Shown piece by piece: positions 21,007 through 31,280 of a stretch of DNA of 64,000 bases. The translations under genes and the position numbers were made by a program. The notes below the pieces were generated by a model. The model was given only the letters and a program-made list of their open reading frames with translations. It searched no databases and was not told the origin of the DNA. The DNA comes from Fusarium oxysporum f. sp. lycopersici 4287 (taxonomy: Eukaryota; Ascomycota; Sordariomycetes; Hypocreales; Nectriaceae): NCBI RefSeq assembly GCF_000149955.1, contig NC_030997.1, positions 1,097,535-1,161,534 of the forward strand. Reading direction: 5' to 3'. Each line of letters opens with the position of its first letter. Positions within the stretch are counted from its first letter, which is position 1.

Positions 21007-21900
21007 ATGTCACGGTCTTCCCTGGATGACCTGGAGAGTCATGAGTCTCGTGATCGACTGTTGAAGAATGGCGATGACCATCTCAATGACTCGAGAGACT
21101 GGGAAACACACATTGAGCAATCATCCAAGCAGAGGGTGCCCAACTACATGTCTGCCATTGCATTTACATCTATCTTACTTAACCTTCTTTTGATCATCTC
21201 ATCTCTTTGCCTGTGGGCGAGAACAAGATCACCCTTACCTCCCTGGCCTAATACTCTCTATTGTACGATACCGTGGCAGAATACTCCTTAGAAACTCTAC
21301 TAACTTTAGAAGCTCCGGCCCAGAGCGCAGTCGAGTACGAAATAGTCACTTTCAATTCAGATTTCCCTGAAGACCAGTAAGTGTCTGTACCTCACCTTGT
21401 GACGAATCATACCTAACCAAACTCGTAGCTCGGGAACAACAGACTTCTATGGCGCATCTCCAGAAGCAGAAGAGGCATGGAGAAATCTGATGAAGCCTTA
21501 TCTGGTCAGGATACCTGGCCAAGAAGCATCACGATTATCCCGTCCTACGTCGCAGATCTCTAGAGATCCAGACTACTACATTACCAGTCTTGATGTATAC
21601 CACCAACTGCACTGCCTTAATGACATTCGGAAGATGGTGAGGGACTTCAACTCGACAGAAGAAGGTCTGGGTAGATTACAAACTATGCACAAGTTTCACT
21701 GCATTGACTCTATTAGACAAAGTCTTATGTGCAATGCTGACTTGAGTTTGATACATTGGTATTGGGCACCGCAAGTCGGGAAGAACTTTCCAAATGCAAC
21801 TACGACACATATTTGTCGGAAGTGGTCATTAATTGAAGAGTGGGCGATGGGCCACAGGCTTGACCAAGATGACTATGATCCAAGGACGCATATTGAGTAA
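21007..21900 (+). CDS. UstYa/DUF3328-family oxidase-like protein
   Basis: Type II membrane-like protein of about 257 aa. A hydrophilic N-terminus is followed by a transmembrane segment (AIAFTSILLNLLLIISSLCLW) near residues 50-70 and a lumenal domain. Two HxxHC motifs, the signature of the UstYa/DUF3328 family, are visible: YHQLHCLNDIRK and HKFHCIDSIRQ, followed by LIHWYW. Members are copper-type oxidases or cyclases that modify Kex2-released peptides in ustiloxin-like and related pathways. Intron 2 (21377-21428) is clear. The first intron is uncertain: donor GTACGA at 21263 and acceptor ending 21330 keep the frame, whereas the acceptor ending 21309 would make a stop at the junction, so a damaged splice site is possible. 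The start could also be the ATG at 20932. Confidence 0.82.
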
Positions 21901-22180
21901 TAGGATCCGATCAATGAACATTAAATCGCAAGCCCTTTTGCTACTTTACTTCTTCATAGAACGAGAGATTGAGGCCTGACGCTCCTCGGTGGTCTACGGC
22001 TGAAGTCACTTACTTAAACGTCTGTAACATCCGCTATGGGGTAATGACATCAGTGATACTGGACAAGAAACTGCTCCTTCGTGTCAGTCTGTGTAGCACC
22101 AGCTTTTGCGAGCTTCAATTGAAGATACCCTGCAGCGCCATGGATTCAAACTCTGACGGCTCTGGCATAACAAATAATCC

Positions 22181-22252
22181 GGTCGCGTGGCCCAATGGCA
22201 AGGCGTCTGACTACGAATCAGAAGATTCTGGGTTCGATCCCCAGCGTGATCA
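22181..22252 (+). tRNA. tRNA-Arg (ACG), second copy
   Basis: Identical over all 72 nt to the minus-strand gene at 6725-6796, with anticodon ACG and no intron. It is followed within 6 nt by a run of ten T, a good RNA polymerase III terminator. Confidence 0.95.
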
Positions 22253-22900
22253 TATCCTTTTTTTTTTTGCCTCATCTGTGAAACCGACAAGATCTACTTT
22301 TTGCTTGTCAAGTGATATTCACTACAGTCTTCAAGTCTGTGTTGTTCCTATTACTTCTTTAGTTGCCTCTTGTCTGGCCTTATGCTCCGCAAGCCTCCAA
22401 GCAGACCACAGCTCGGAAATCGTCCGCGTCCTTCAGTGCCGGTTCTAGAAACCAAAACTCGCGTTTTTTCAAGCTTACGTACAACTTATCAAACCTGACT
22501 TTCGATCTGTTCCCGCGCCTTTGTAATTACCATCATAATATATCTGTATCTGTATCTATGGGAGACATTTCGGTAATGATAAAGATCTCGGAACTGGGCA
22601 TCTGCTATCTATGGTTACGTCGGAATCAGTCCCGGGCAGCAAGCCACATACCCTTCATCGAAAAACGCGGGGTAAGCTTTACTAATGCCTGTCTCCCCTG
22701 GTGAAGATAGCGAATACCACGCTAGCAAGCATCGCCACACGCACTTTTTTCCCCAATGCAGCACGCTAGACGTCTAATGCCTGCCGCGTCTGCCGTTACC
22801 CCAGACCTGGGGTTCCGAAGTATGATAACCGAAACGAAGATAAAGTTCCGAGCACGCTCTTGTTATTCTCCCTCTCACAGACATCGAATTGAAAATCAAC
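22253..22900. other. Intergenic region and promoter of the broken permease
   Basis: After the T-run of the tRNA gene I see only unsupported short frames. The last 100 bp are C/T-rich, as expected before the ATG at 22901, and contain ACCCCAGACCTGGGGTTCCG near 22799, which includes an inverted repeat (CCCCAG/CTGGGG). Confidence 0.45.
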
Positions 22901-25512
22901 ATGTCTCTCGATATGGCATCTCCTGCAGCTGACAATGAGAAGCATCTTGGTTCGCAGAACCAGGATGAACAGAACTTGGAGCGCCATGGCTATGTTCAGC
23001 AGACGAAGGTATGAAATGCTGGTTCCGAAGAGTGGACGTGCTGACTGGTGATGATAGCGCAACTTCTCTCTTACTGCCATGGTTGCGACATGCGTCAACC
23101 TGATGGCAACATGGGAAGCATTATCTAGGTTCGATACCCGTTGCTATTGCTGTTTGCCTCAAATTGACCTTTCTTCGAAGTACACTCGCTGCTGGGCTCG
23201 TAAGCGGAGGGCCAGTATCCCTTGTTTACGGCGTCATCGTGGCATTTATCGGATCACTCTGTTCTGCCAGTTCCTTGGCTGAACTGGCATCAAGGTAAGC
23301 TAGCCCCAAGTTCTCTGTGCTGATATAACCCATCCACAATCCGAACAACTTCTGACGCGTTCATTCTCAGTTACCCTACCGCCGGTGGACAATATCACTT
23401 CGTCGCCAAGCTTAGCCCCAAAACGAGTCGACCCCTGACGAGCTGGTTTGCTGGATATATCTCGTGAGTCACGATCGAATCCAGACGCGAGAAGGAATAT
23501 AAGCTGACAACATGAAGAACATTAGGTTGGATAGCCTCCGCTGGCAGTGCCCCCTTTCTCGCCGGAACACAGATCCAAGGCCTCCTCGTCCTCAACTATC
23601 CCGATTCCTACGTCTTCCAAAGATGGCATGGCACGCTGCTCTTCTGGGCCGTCCTCCTGGGCTCCGCTTGCATTTGTATCTTCTGCAGTAACAAGCTGCC
23701 ACTCATCGAGAAGCTGACCCTCGTGCTACACGTCACCTTCTTCATCGCAATCATAGTCACCATGGCCGTGACATCACCAACCAAGCACTCGGCCGAATGG
23801 GTCTTTTCCCACTTCGAGAACAACTCTGGATGGGGTAACGACGCGGTGGCTTGGAGTATAGGCAGGGTTCAAATCCATACCACGAAATCCACATATGGAT
23901 CCATAATGTGGATCCATATCCATTCCATTCCATTCCACGTGGGCTTCAGCATTTCCATATCCACGCCACGAAGCCCCTTCCACATGTTCCACATGTGGAA
24001 ATCGTGGAATATTTTAGGTGGGGTTCGAAAATACCTTGATTTCCTTGTGAAATCCCGCATATCCTAAGTACTTTCTATCACCCACAACAACACAACATCG
24101 ATTTGCCACCCCATTTTCCTCCGTACACAATGAGTCCATTCTGGGGGCTTCACTGTTACTCGCGTTACTACCCCAAATCGAAATGGCCACTCCCCATCCT
24201 ACCAAGTCAACCACATCCGTTCCAGAACGAACAGAAGAGGACAATCAACGGCTCTTTCAGCTCTACAAAAGCTGGATCTTGACGGAGAGAGACGGCAAGG
24301 CGCGTCTATAGGTATATCGGTTCGGCTACGAATATCCAGCATAACAAGAAACAGGAACGTCGGTGGGTGTGTTGCCTTTGCGTCAAGCAACGGCGGATTT
24401 TAATGGACCAATGACAAAAACATTGACGTCACCGAGGGCGGGCGGGACCCATTAATTACCATTGTTGGACGAAGTAGGTTTCCATTCCACGAATTCCACA
24501 ATATGGATCCATTTCCATAATGGATCCATTTCCACCCATTCCACATCGAAATTATTAGTCAGCATCCATATCCACGCCATATTCACAAATGTGTCGTGGA
24601 GTGTCGTGGATTTGAACCCTGAGTATAGGACTTCTCAGCTCTTGCTATGTTCTTATCGGCTATGATGGTGCCACCCATCTTAGTGAGGAGATGAACAATG
24701 CCGAGATGGGTGTACCCAGGGCTATGGTTGGTTGTCTCTTGGTCAACGGTCCTTTGGGCTTTGCCTTCCTCCTTATAATTCTCTTCTTCATGGGAGATAT
24801 TTCGGCGGCTTTGGCTACACCTACAGGGTTCCCTATCATTGAGATTTTCCTTCACATGACCGGCAGCGTTGCGGCTGCTACTACCATGACTGCTATGATT
24901 ACTGTTATGGCATGCTTGTCGACAGTTCCTCTCCTCACAGCGGCGGCTCGCATCATGTGGGCGTTTGCTAGAGATGGAGGTAAGTCAGTTTGACCGCTTT
25001 GAGCTACACATGACTAATATTACAACTACTCAGGTCTCCCCTTTGCTGAGCGTATTGCAAGCGTTGACAAACGTCGACAAATCCCCACCGTATCCATTGT
25101 CGTTGTCAGCTTCCTGCTTATGCTGCTGAGTCTCATCAACATTGGTTCTACGACAGCCTTCAATGCTATCCTATCCCTTGCTGTAGTTAGTCTACAGGCC
25201 TCATACCTCCTTCCAATCCTTCTGTTGATCTGGCGGCGCTTATTCCGCCCAGATACTTTGCGCTGGGGTCCTTGGAGACTCGGCAGAGCAGGCTTACCTA
25301 TCAACGTCATTGCCGTTATTTATCTCATGTATACCTGCATCTTCCTTCTTTTCCCTCCTTTTCAGCCAATCACTCCGGTGAACATGAATTATGCGCCTGT
25401 TGTATTGGGTGGTGCTCTGGTGTTTGGCTGCTTCTATTGGCCTCTGAGGGTTAGCAAGCGGTATGTTGGTCCACTGACAGATGCCGAAGTTTTAGAGGGA
25501 ACACTACACTAG
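22901..25512 (+). pseudogene. APC-family permease interrupted by a hAT element
   Basis: A 519-codon amino acid permease like the one at 637, with introns 23009-23057, 23129-23180, 23295-23370, 23464-23517 and 24980-25033. Family features are LVSGGPVSLVYGVIVAFIG, YPTAGGQYHFVAKL, LIGYDGATHLSEEM, GGALVFGCFYWPL and many hydrophobic segments. The coding exon is cut after 23862 by a 759-bp element. With the element and one copy of its 8-bp duplication left out, exon lengths add up to a multiple of three and the frame reads AVAWSIGLLSSCYVLIGYDG across the site. The element contains stop codons in all relevant frames, so the allele seen here should be null unless the element excises or is spliced out. 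No other lesion was found, so the insertion is probably recent. Confidence 0.85.
23863..24621. mobile_element. Non-autonomous hAT-type element (MITE-like), 759 bp
   Basis: The element is flanked by an exact 8-bp duplication, AGTATAGG (23855-23862 and 24622-24629). Its terminal inverted repeats are perfect for 15 bp: CAGGGTTCAAATCCA at the left and its complement TGGATTTGAACCCTG at the right. An 8-bp duplication and CAGGG ends are typical of hAT transposons. The subterminal regions are crowded with ATGGATCCAT and CCATTCCATTCC repeats, as seen in hAT transposase-binding regions. No open frame for a transposase is present, so it must depend on an autonomous copy elsewhere. Confidence 0.9.
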
Positions 25513-25992
25513 TTTGCTTTGATGAATGCGATACTGTCCTTTGAGAGGTACGGACCATATCTGGTAATCACCGGCTGTATGATAATATATAAAGATTACT
25601 TCCTATCCCAAAGCAGAATCCCTCACTTAGTAATTCTGGTAGCGATTGTGATTCATTGTTGTGATAAGCCGTTAGACTCTTCATCTGGACTGCCCCTGGT
25701 GCTGTTTTACTGTTATCTCGCCAAATTGACAAGGTAAGATTTGGTTAGTGGTGACTGGTCCAGGACATCTAGCCAATCCCAGCCAACCAATTGATAACCA
25801 CATGACTCTTATCAGCGGAACCCCACTTCCGGTTTCCGACTGTTCGCCTATCTCATCTTGGACAACCTTCTTATCTTGCTGACAAGCTACCAGGGTCTGT
25901 CAGTCACGTTGCTCAGTATGGGAAATCCCCTGCATGGCTCCGATTCATCAGGCAATGATCTTATTACACATATTTAGGGTTGGCAGCTCTAC
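25513..25992. other. Intergenic region, no gene seen
   Basis: Holds the 3' end of the permease locus and the upstream region of the next regulator. A 72-codon open frame at 25519-25737 shows no family and is probably chance. Confidence 0.45.
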
Positions 25993-27808
25993 ATGGATCA
26001 GTCTACTGCTTCTTCGGCATCGATCCGAAGGCGACAGAAATTGAGGAGTGAGTCTGACCCTGAGACTTTACCACCTTGTCTACCTTACCTCAGCTAATGT
26101 TGTTGGAATGCGAAGGCGGCTGCATTACTTGTAAGAAACGTGTGGGTCTAACATCCTTACCCTTGATGACTTCATAAATAGCTTGCTAAACGCTGCCGCA
26201 GAAGCTGAAATGCGATGAAGCAGAGCCTGCTTGTACACGTTGCGTCAAATCAAATCTGTTATGCCCTGGCTATAAACGTCCAGTAAAATGGTCGACCAAA
26301 TACGAGATTGACTATGGAATCCATTCGTATGCTGGCCCCAGCTCAGGGCACTCGCCTGGCATTGGCGATTCACCATCTTCTCCATCTGACACCGACAATG
26401 CCCTTGTATTGTACTCCCCGCAGGAGGAGTCCTTCAAGCTTTTAACACACTACTTCGCATCAGCATGCCAGGTTCTGTCATCTTTTGACTCACCTAACAA
26501 CCCTTATCGTTCGGATCTGCTAGAATTTATACGGAACTCCCCCATTGTGTTCAATAGTGCCTTGAGTGCATCGGCGGCCCATCTAAGCCAGCAAGAACAA
26601 GACACATCTTTGATACCCTTGACTTTCCAGACGGAAGCTATTTCACATATATCGAGGGAGCTCGCCGAAATACATGTTACCCAACACAGATTGGCTCCTC
26701 TTCGCATCTCAACGGCGTCAACGATAAAAGATGACTTGATGTTGGGTATCACTCTCATTGGCATGACCTCTGTAGGTGTCCTTATTCAACAATGATCTTA
26801 CGAGGCTTACATCTGAACTTACAGAGTTGGCACGATCCTTCTTCACTTGGCCTGTGCCATTTTCATGGTGCTCGACAAGTATTCAGCATTTGGATGAACC
26901 AATTCGACCTCACGGACCTTCAGTTGCCGTCTCACCGCATCCAACGCTTAATAGCTTCATCAATGGTCTATTGGGAAGTTATGGCCTCTTGCTTGATTGA
27001 GCAAGAGGTTGGCGCACTTTCATACCTTGACGTGTTCTCCGCTCTACCACCTACGACCTTTTGTTATCCGTGTCCATGGACCGGAGTCGGCACAAAGATT
27101 TTGATCCACCTCGCCAAATGCATGACAATAGTAAGGCAGAGACGACGTCTGGTTTCATACAATCATTCAATGGGGGGTGATATAGATGTATCAAACCGCA
27201 TCCTCGATCTACTCACTCAAGCTTTCACTCTAAGTCTGGACATAGACCAATGTCAAATACCAACTCCTGCAGAGATACAGAATACTGGCGACTACAGGAC
27301 TCCGTCAGATCATCTCTGTAAGATAGCTAAGTGCTATCAACTGGTTGCTCGTCTTGAGCTTGACCGGGCATTCCCCGAACTCACACAATGCCTACAGGAT
27401 GTTCAAAATCAAGATGCAATATTCTCACAACATATCTTAGAGCTTGCAGTGAAAATACTAGAAATCATGAACACTATTCCGGAGGATTCCCGAACTATTG
27501 CCATTCAGACCATCATATTCCTAACAGCGGGAAGTGCACTTGGATCTAGTTCAAGTGCAGACGCCAATATCAAAGAATTAGTCGCAGACTGGAGGAGATT
27601 TGTACTTGAGAGATTGCACAGGTCATTCTTGTCTCTCAAACTTCAGACGATTAATAGGGCAGCTACTGTGCTTCAGGGGGTCTGGGCACGGATGGACTCA
27701 GCGGCCATGGAGGAGCCTGATTCCACATCCTGTAAAAAGAGTCCAATTTTGCGCGTGCACTGGATTGATGTTATGACAGAAGCTGGACTAGAGACTATTC
27801 TAGGATAG
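25993..27808 (+). CDS. Zn2Cys6 transcription factor, Fungal_trans_2-like
   Basis: Four exons (25993-26047, 26116-26141, 26202-26771, 26825-27808) give 544 aa. Both N-terminal introns lie in the zinc cluster. Exon joining restores SGCITCKKRKLKCDEAEPAC followed by TRCVKSNLLCPGY, the CX2CX6CX6-type binuclear cluster (six Cys) near residues 19-50. The remaining sequence (LLTHYFASACQVLSSFDSPN, then SALSASAAHLSQQEQD) has the pattern of the Fungal_trans_2 / DUF3468 regulators. The tiny second exon (26 bp) makes this gene easy to mis-annotate. The target is unknown. Closest candidates are the permease just upstream and the MoaF-like gene downstream. Confidence 0.87.
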
Positions 27809-28489
27809 TACAAAAAAATTGATTGTGTCCCTTCTAGCCCTCTTGGCAGGCTGACCATTCTCCAGTTCGTTTCGCGCTCATACTCATGCAGTGTCGCGAA
27901 AGTCCGAGAAAGCAGTTATACACGTAAAGCCCGGAGAATCGGACAATGGATATGCATCATGAGTGAAGGACTTTCGGCCTGATCAAAGTCCGAAGGCAGC
28001 CACAGCGTATCATTCTCCTTCATAGCTATCTCGGTTGCCGGCTTGATGACAAGGAAAAAGGTCATCGAGACCCTTGGAATAGAGTTTCCAAGATGCTTCT
28101 CCGCACGCCAAAGAAAGCTACGGGTGGGGGACGTCGCACTTTTTTTCTGTAAGCGGAAAGGTTGTGGTCGATAGCACCCAACATCTCGACGATAATGCGG
28201 GGAAGCTCCGTTTCTGATAGGACTGTTGTATCAAGAAATTCACGGAATTTACGGAAATCAACAGTGATTGTAGCTGACATTCAGGTGTAGATTTAGGAGA
28301 AATTTGCAGACTGATCACTCAGTATGGTGCTCAACGACTTACTATAAAGATGGCGTCGTCTCTCCAAATGAATAGACTATCCAAGACAAGTTTCTACCCT
28401 TGACACACCATTCTCTTAACAACGCTATAAAGAGTTCTTGAGTCGGCACTTCATATTCTTCACCCTTTAAACCTCTTGTACTAGTCAGC
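27809..28489. promoter_or_regulatory. Intergenic region with repeated AAGTCCGA motif
   Basis: AAAGTCCGA occurs at about 27899 and 27985, and its complement-like forms TCGGAC and GGACTTTCGG at about 27938 and 27968. The arms GGACTTT (27968-27974) and AAAGTCC (27985-27991) make a 7-bp inverted repeat. These could be operators for the Zn2Cys6 gene or for the MoaF-like gene at 28490. A short minus-strand frame within is listed separately. Confidence 0.45.
28062..28280 (-). CDS. Hypothetical 72-aa protein
   Basis: Opens with a genuine ATG at 28280 and reads MSATITVDFRKFREFLDTTV, then a helical, coding-looking run to about residue 46 before a basic, Pro-rich end. It could be a small gene or the first exon of a decayed one. 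No family is recognised and no neighbouring exon was found. Confidence 0.25.
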   Translation of the reverse strand: MSATITVDFRKFREFLDTTVLSETELPRIIVEMLGAIDHNLSAYRKKVRRPPPVAFFGVRRSILETLFQGSR

Positions 28490-29317
28490 ATGGTTCCATC
28501 AGCTACTTCAGAGATCGCAGACTTTGTCCCGGTGGCTAAATGGCCGACCCTCCAGGAAATGGCCGATGGCTTCAGGGAGCATCTTATGCCAGCATCCAAC
28601 AAGCTGCAGGGCAAATACTTTGAACATACCTATGACAATGGTTGGAAGATCTCTCATGACTTTGGTGCGGATAGCGTCACGTGGAAGATCCTCGAGGGAG
28701 AAGGAACAGGCCTTACTGCACCAGCCAAGTACGAGGCTTTCGAAGTGCGACCAGATGTATTCTTCGTCGACTTCTTCAAGCCTGACTACAATGAAGTCGT
28801 CAGCTTGATCGTCGATACCGTCACTGGACAAGCTATTGCTGGTGTCTCAGGCTTCAAGGACGAGAATGGTGAACGCAGAACATTTACCTCTTTCATCAAC
28901 GCAGTCGCATTCGGAGGGAAGCCTGTTGAACCATTCCCAGCCACTGATGAACTCATTGGAAAGCACGTTCTGTACCGATACACTCCCCGAGATGCTTATG
29001 AGCATGTTTATCTCAACAAGGGTACTATGGCCTGGCATTGTCTCAGCGGCACAGAGAGGGGCATCGCAGATGCTGAGAAGTGCCAGATGCTCAAGCTGCG
29101 AGACAACTTGTACATGCTGTTCTGGACCGAAACAATTATGCCTGTGGAATCAATTGTCGTTGTGGACCTGGAGAAGATGAGGTCTACTGGGCGTTTCTAC
29201 TGCTGGGATCCAAAGCCAAAGGAGGCTGTGCACGTGCGATTTGGTTCTTATGCTACTGTTCTGGCAGAGACGTCGCCACTAGAGACGCTGCGAAAGGTTT
29301 CGCAGAACAAGTTTTAG
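28490..29317 (+). CDS. MoaF-like protein
   Basis: Single-exon gene of 275 aa resembling the MoaF family. The N-terminal half carries KLQGKYFEHTYDNGWKISHDF, and the second half has a parallel arrangement (LIGKHVLYRYTPRDAYEHVY, ending WDPKPKEAVHVRFGSYATV), consistent with two related calycin-like halves. MoaF is named for an association with molybdenum cofactor or monoamine regulation genes in bacteria, but its biochemistry is unclear. In fungi such proteins often sit in catabolic clusters. The start is the first ATG after a promoter with a TATAAAG stretch near 28427. The family assignment rests on overall pattern, so function is left open. Confidence 0.75.
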   Translation: MVPSATSEIADFVPVAKWPTLQEMADGFREHLMPASNKLQGKYFEHTYDNGWKISHDFGADSVTWKILEGEGTGLTAPAKYEAFEVRPDVFFVDFFKPDYNEVVSLIVDTVTGQAIAGVSGFKDENGERRTFTSFINAVAFGGKPVEPFPATDELIGKHVLYRYTPRDAYEHVYLNKGTMAWHCLSGTERGIADAEKCQMLKLRDNLYMLFWTETIMPVESIVVVDLEKMRSTGRFYCWDPKPKEAVHVRFGSYATVLAETSPLETLRKVSQNKF

Positions 29318-29648
29318 AAATAAGTCTATGCTAGTACACATGACAACAGAATCATATCTGCGTTTACTGAGCACCAATATGCCCACCATTGAAAATTAAT
29401 GTGCTATTTGGAGGTGAGACATGTGGACAAAGATATTGAGGTGTACTTGACAAATCAGAAGACAGTAAATAAGCGATAAGCCTAGTTTCCGCGTTCCTGT
29501 ATTGTGATGTTGCTTGCAAGGCGAAAAGTCTCAGAGATTGCAGATAAACTAAGGGAAAAAAATAAAATAAAAATTCAGTACCGTAACATGATGTATTCTT
29601 GAAATGGAACATGATGGTTTGCAAGCCCTCTGCTCTAGGGTAGGGGTA

Positions 29649-30080
29649 TCACGATGTGGCTAGGTCGAGTTGCTTTGGGTCGAGGCCACTGTGACGACGA
29701 GCCTCCCTTATAGGGTTAGCGAAGGTAGCTACTAAGTCAGAACTGACTTGGTAAAGATCAATTGGGCTCAAAACTTTCTTGGCTATGCCGCCAATTTTTA
29801 GAACCTCACTCCGCAGGAGTGCCAAGCAGCCACGAATCCTTCGCGCCTGATAACCGACCTCAGCTCTGACAATTTTCCAAGCAGATAAGATGAATGACTC
29901 GGATTGGTCTCGTTCTATACGATATTCGTATTGTTTCAACAAACCATGTGGTAGGCAAGCCACAGTCAATGCTGAGTTCAATAGAACGTCGGATATAGAG
30001 TTGACGCTCGGAGCGTTTAATCCGAAGCCATCATAGGCGAGACTCTGAAACGTTTTCCATTGGTCAATTCATGACTCACA
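29649..30080 (-). pseudogene. Gene remnant, no recognised family
   Basis: A coding-looking stretch on the minus strand reads SLAYDGFGLNAPSVNSISDV and continues through LLNSALTVACLPHGLLKQYE to a stop at 29649. It has no ATG of its own. A GTGAGT donor near 30080 and CAG acceptor near 30038 could link it to an upstream exon reading LPDPRVGILGRF, but no start was found beyond that. It may be the 3' end of a decayed gene. Confidence is low because no family could be recognised. Confidence 0.3.
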
Positions 30081-31280
30081 AAAACGGCCTAGAATGCCAA
30101 CTCGCGGATCAGGCAATTCACTGCAGATACTGATGGACAGCTTTCATACTGCTTTGAGACCATAATAACAGCTAAAACATCGGCCCTATGATCAGTCACA
30201 TTTACTAGCTGCTTAGCTCGCCTCATGACAGAGCCTTAGGCTTAAGCTTAAGAGTACCTGAGTCAAAGCTATGATCCACCCATCATGCCATGGGCGTTAA
30301 GCTATTGGAAGCATTCTTAAACGCATGCCAAGGACGTTGAATTGTGCTCGACAGCCTTAACACGCAAGCGTTTCGGCCAAGTGAATGATCGCCAAACGCG
30401 CCTATGAAATCCCCGAGATGCTCGATCTCTTTTGTTATGATCTACGATGCAGCTCACAGACATAAATTGGCTCTAAGATTGACATACCCAAAAAAGGATA
30501 ACAGTACTTCTGTCAGACGCGAAGCGGCCACTTAAACGACTTCATTCAAGCCCACTATGTAATCTCCAGACCTGGGGAAGCCCCGAGAAATTGTTGGGAG
30601 CCATCAGGTAAATAAATCATTTCCCCTTTTTCTCGACATTATACCCTTTGTGGGTTCCCCGAAGCCCACTACGCGCAGAGTTTTCCTTTAACAAAGGTCC
30701 AAGCACAAATCGCCACTTGACCTCATTCGGCCAATGCAAAGCAGATCATCCGGTTCTCCGACGCTATTACCGGAATAACACATTACTAACAGTCTAGCCA
30801 ATCTCCTAGACCCCGGGACAAGATTTCTATGGAACCGCTCTTCGAGTAGGAGAAGAACTAGAAACCTGTCGCGCCCTATCAGAGCGTTTTTCCTCGTGGC
30901 AGATTGGCCCAGGTCCGAAGTTCCCTGACTCAAAGGTCCCGACTTTCTGGCTGCGCCAACACAAGCAGGGCTAGCCTCCCCGTCATGAAGATCGAGCTAA
31001 GACGGATCTAGATAAGACGCAAATCATTGCCATGTTTTGCTGGTTACGCCGCTTGGGTAGTCTGTTACAGGAATCCCCTTTTGTCTCCATCTCCTGCACT
31101 CCACAGACGAAACTATCCCGGTCTGGATTGTTGTCCGGAGACTCGTGGCGAGTGAGTGGTGTTTTACCATGTCTGCATATATAGTCGATGGGGTGTTGCC
31201 CGCTCGCTCGGTTAGGAGAGAGAGTCCACCCGCTGCGCCCTGTTCTTCTTTCTTCTTCTCTGCCACACGAGTTCAACACC
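30081..31280. other. Long intergenic region
   Basis: No supported gene in 1.2 kb. Low-complexity A/T and several inverted short motifs, but nothing I could assign. The last 150 bp are the promoter and C/T-rich leader of the membrane-protein gene (ATG at 31281). Confidence 0.45.

Noticed and set aside
6725..22252. The two identical tRNA-Arg genes as ends of an integrated element
   Set aside because: They are in opposite orientation, both complete, and the DNA between holds ordinary fungal genes with introns. Duplicate tRNA genes are common.
23863..24621. Transposase gene inside the hAT-type element
   Set aside because: Only short frames are present, none with a recognisable transposase motif.
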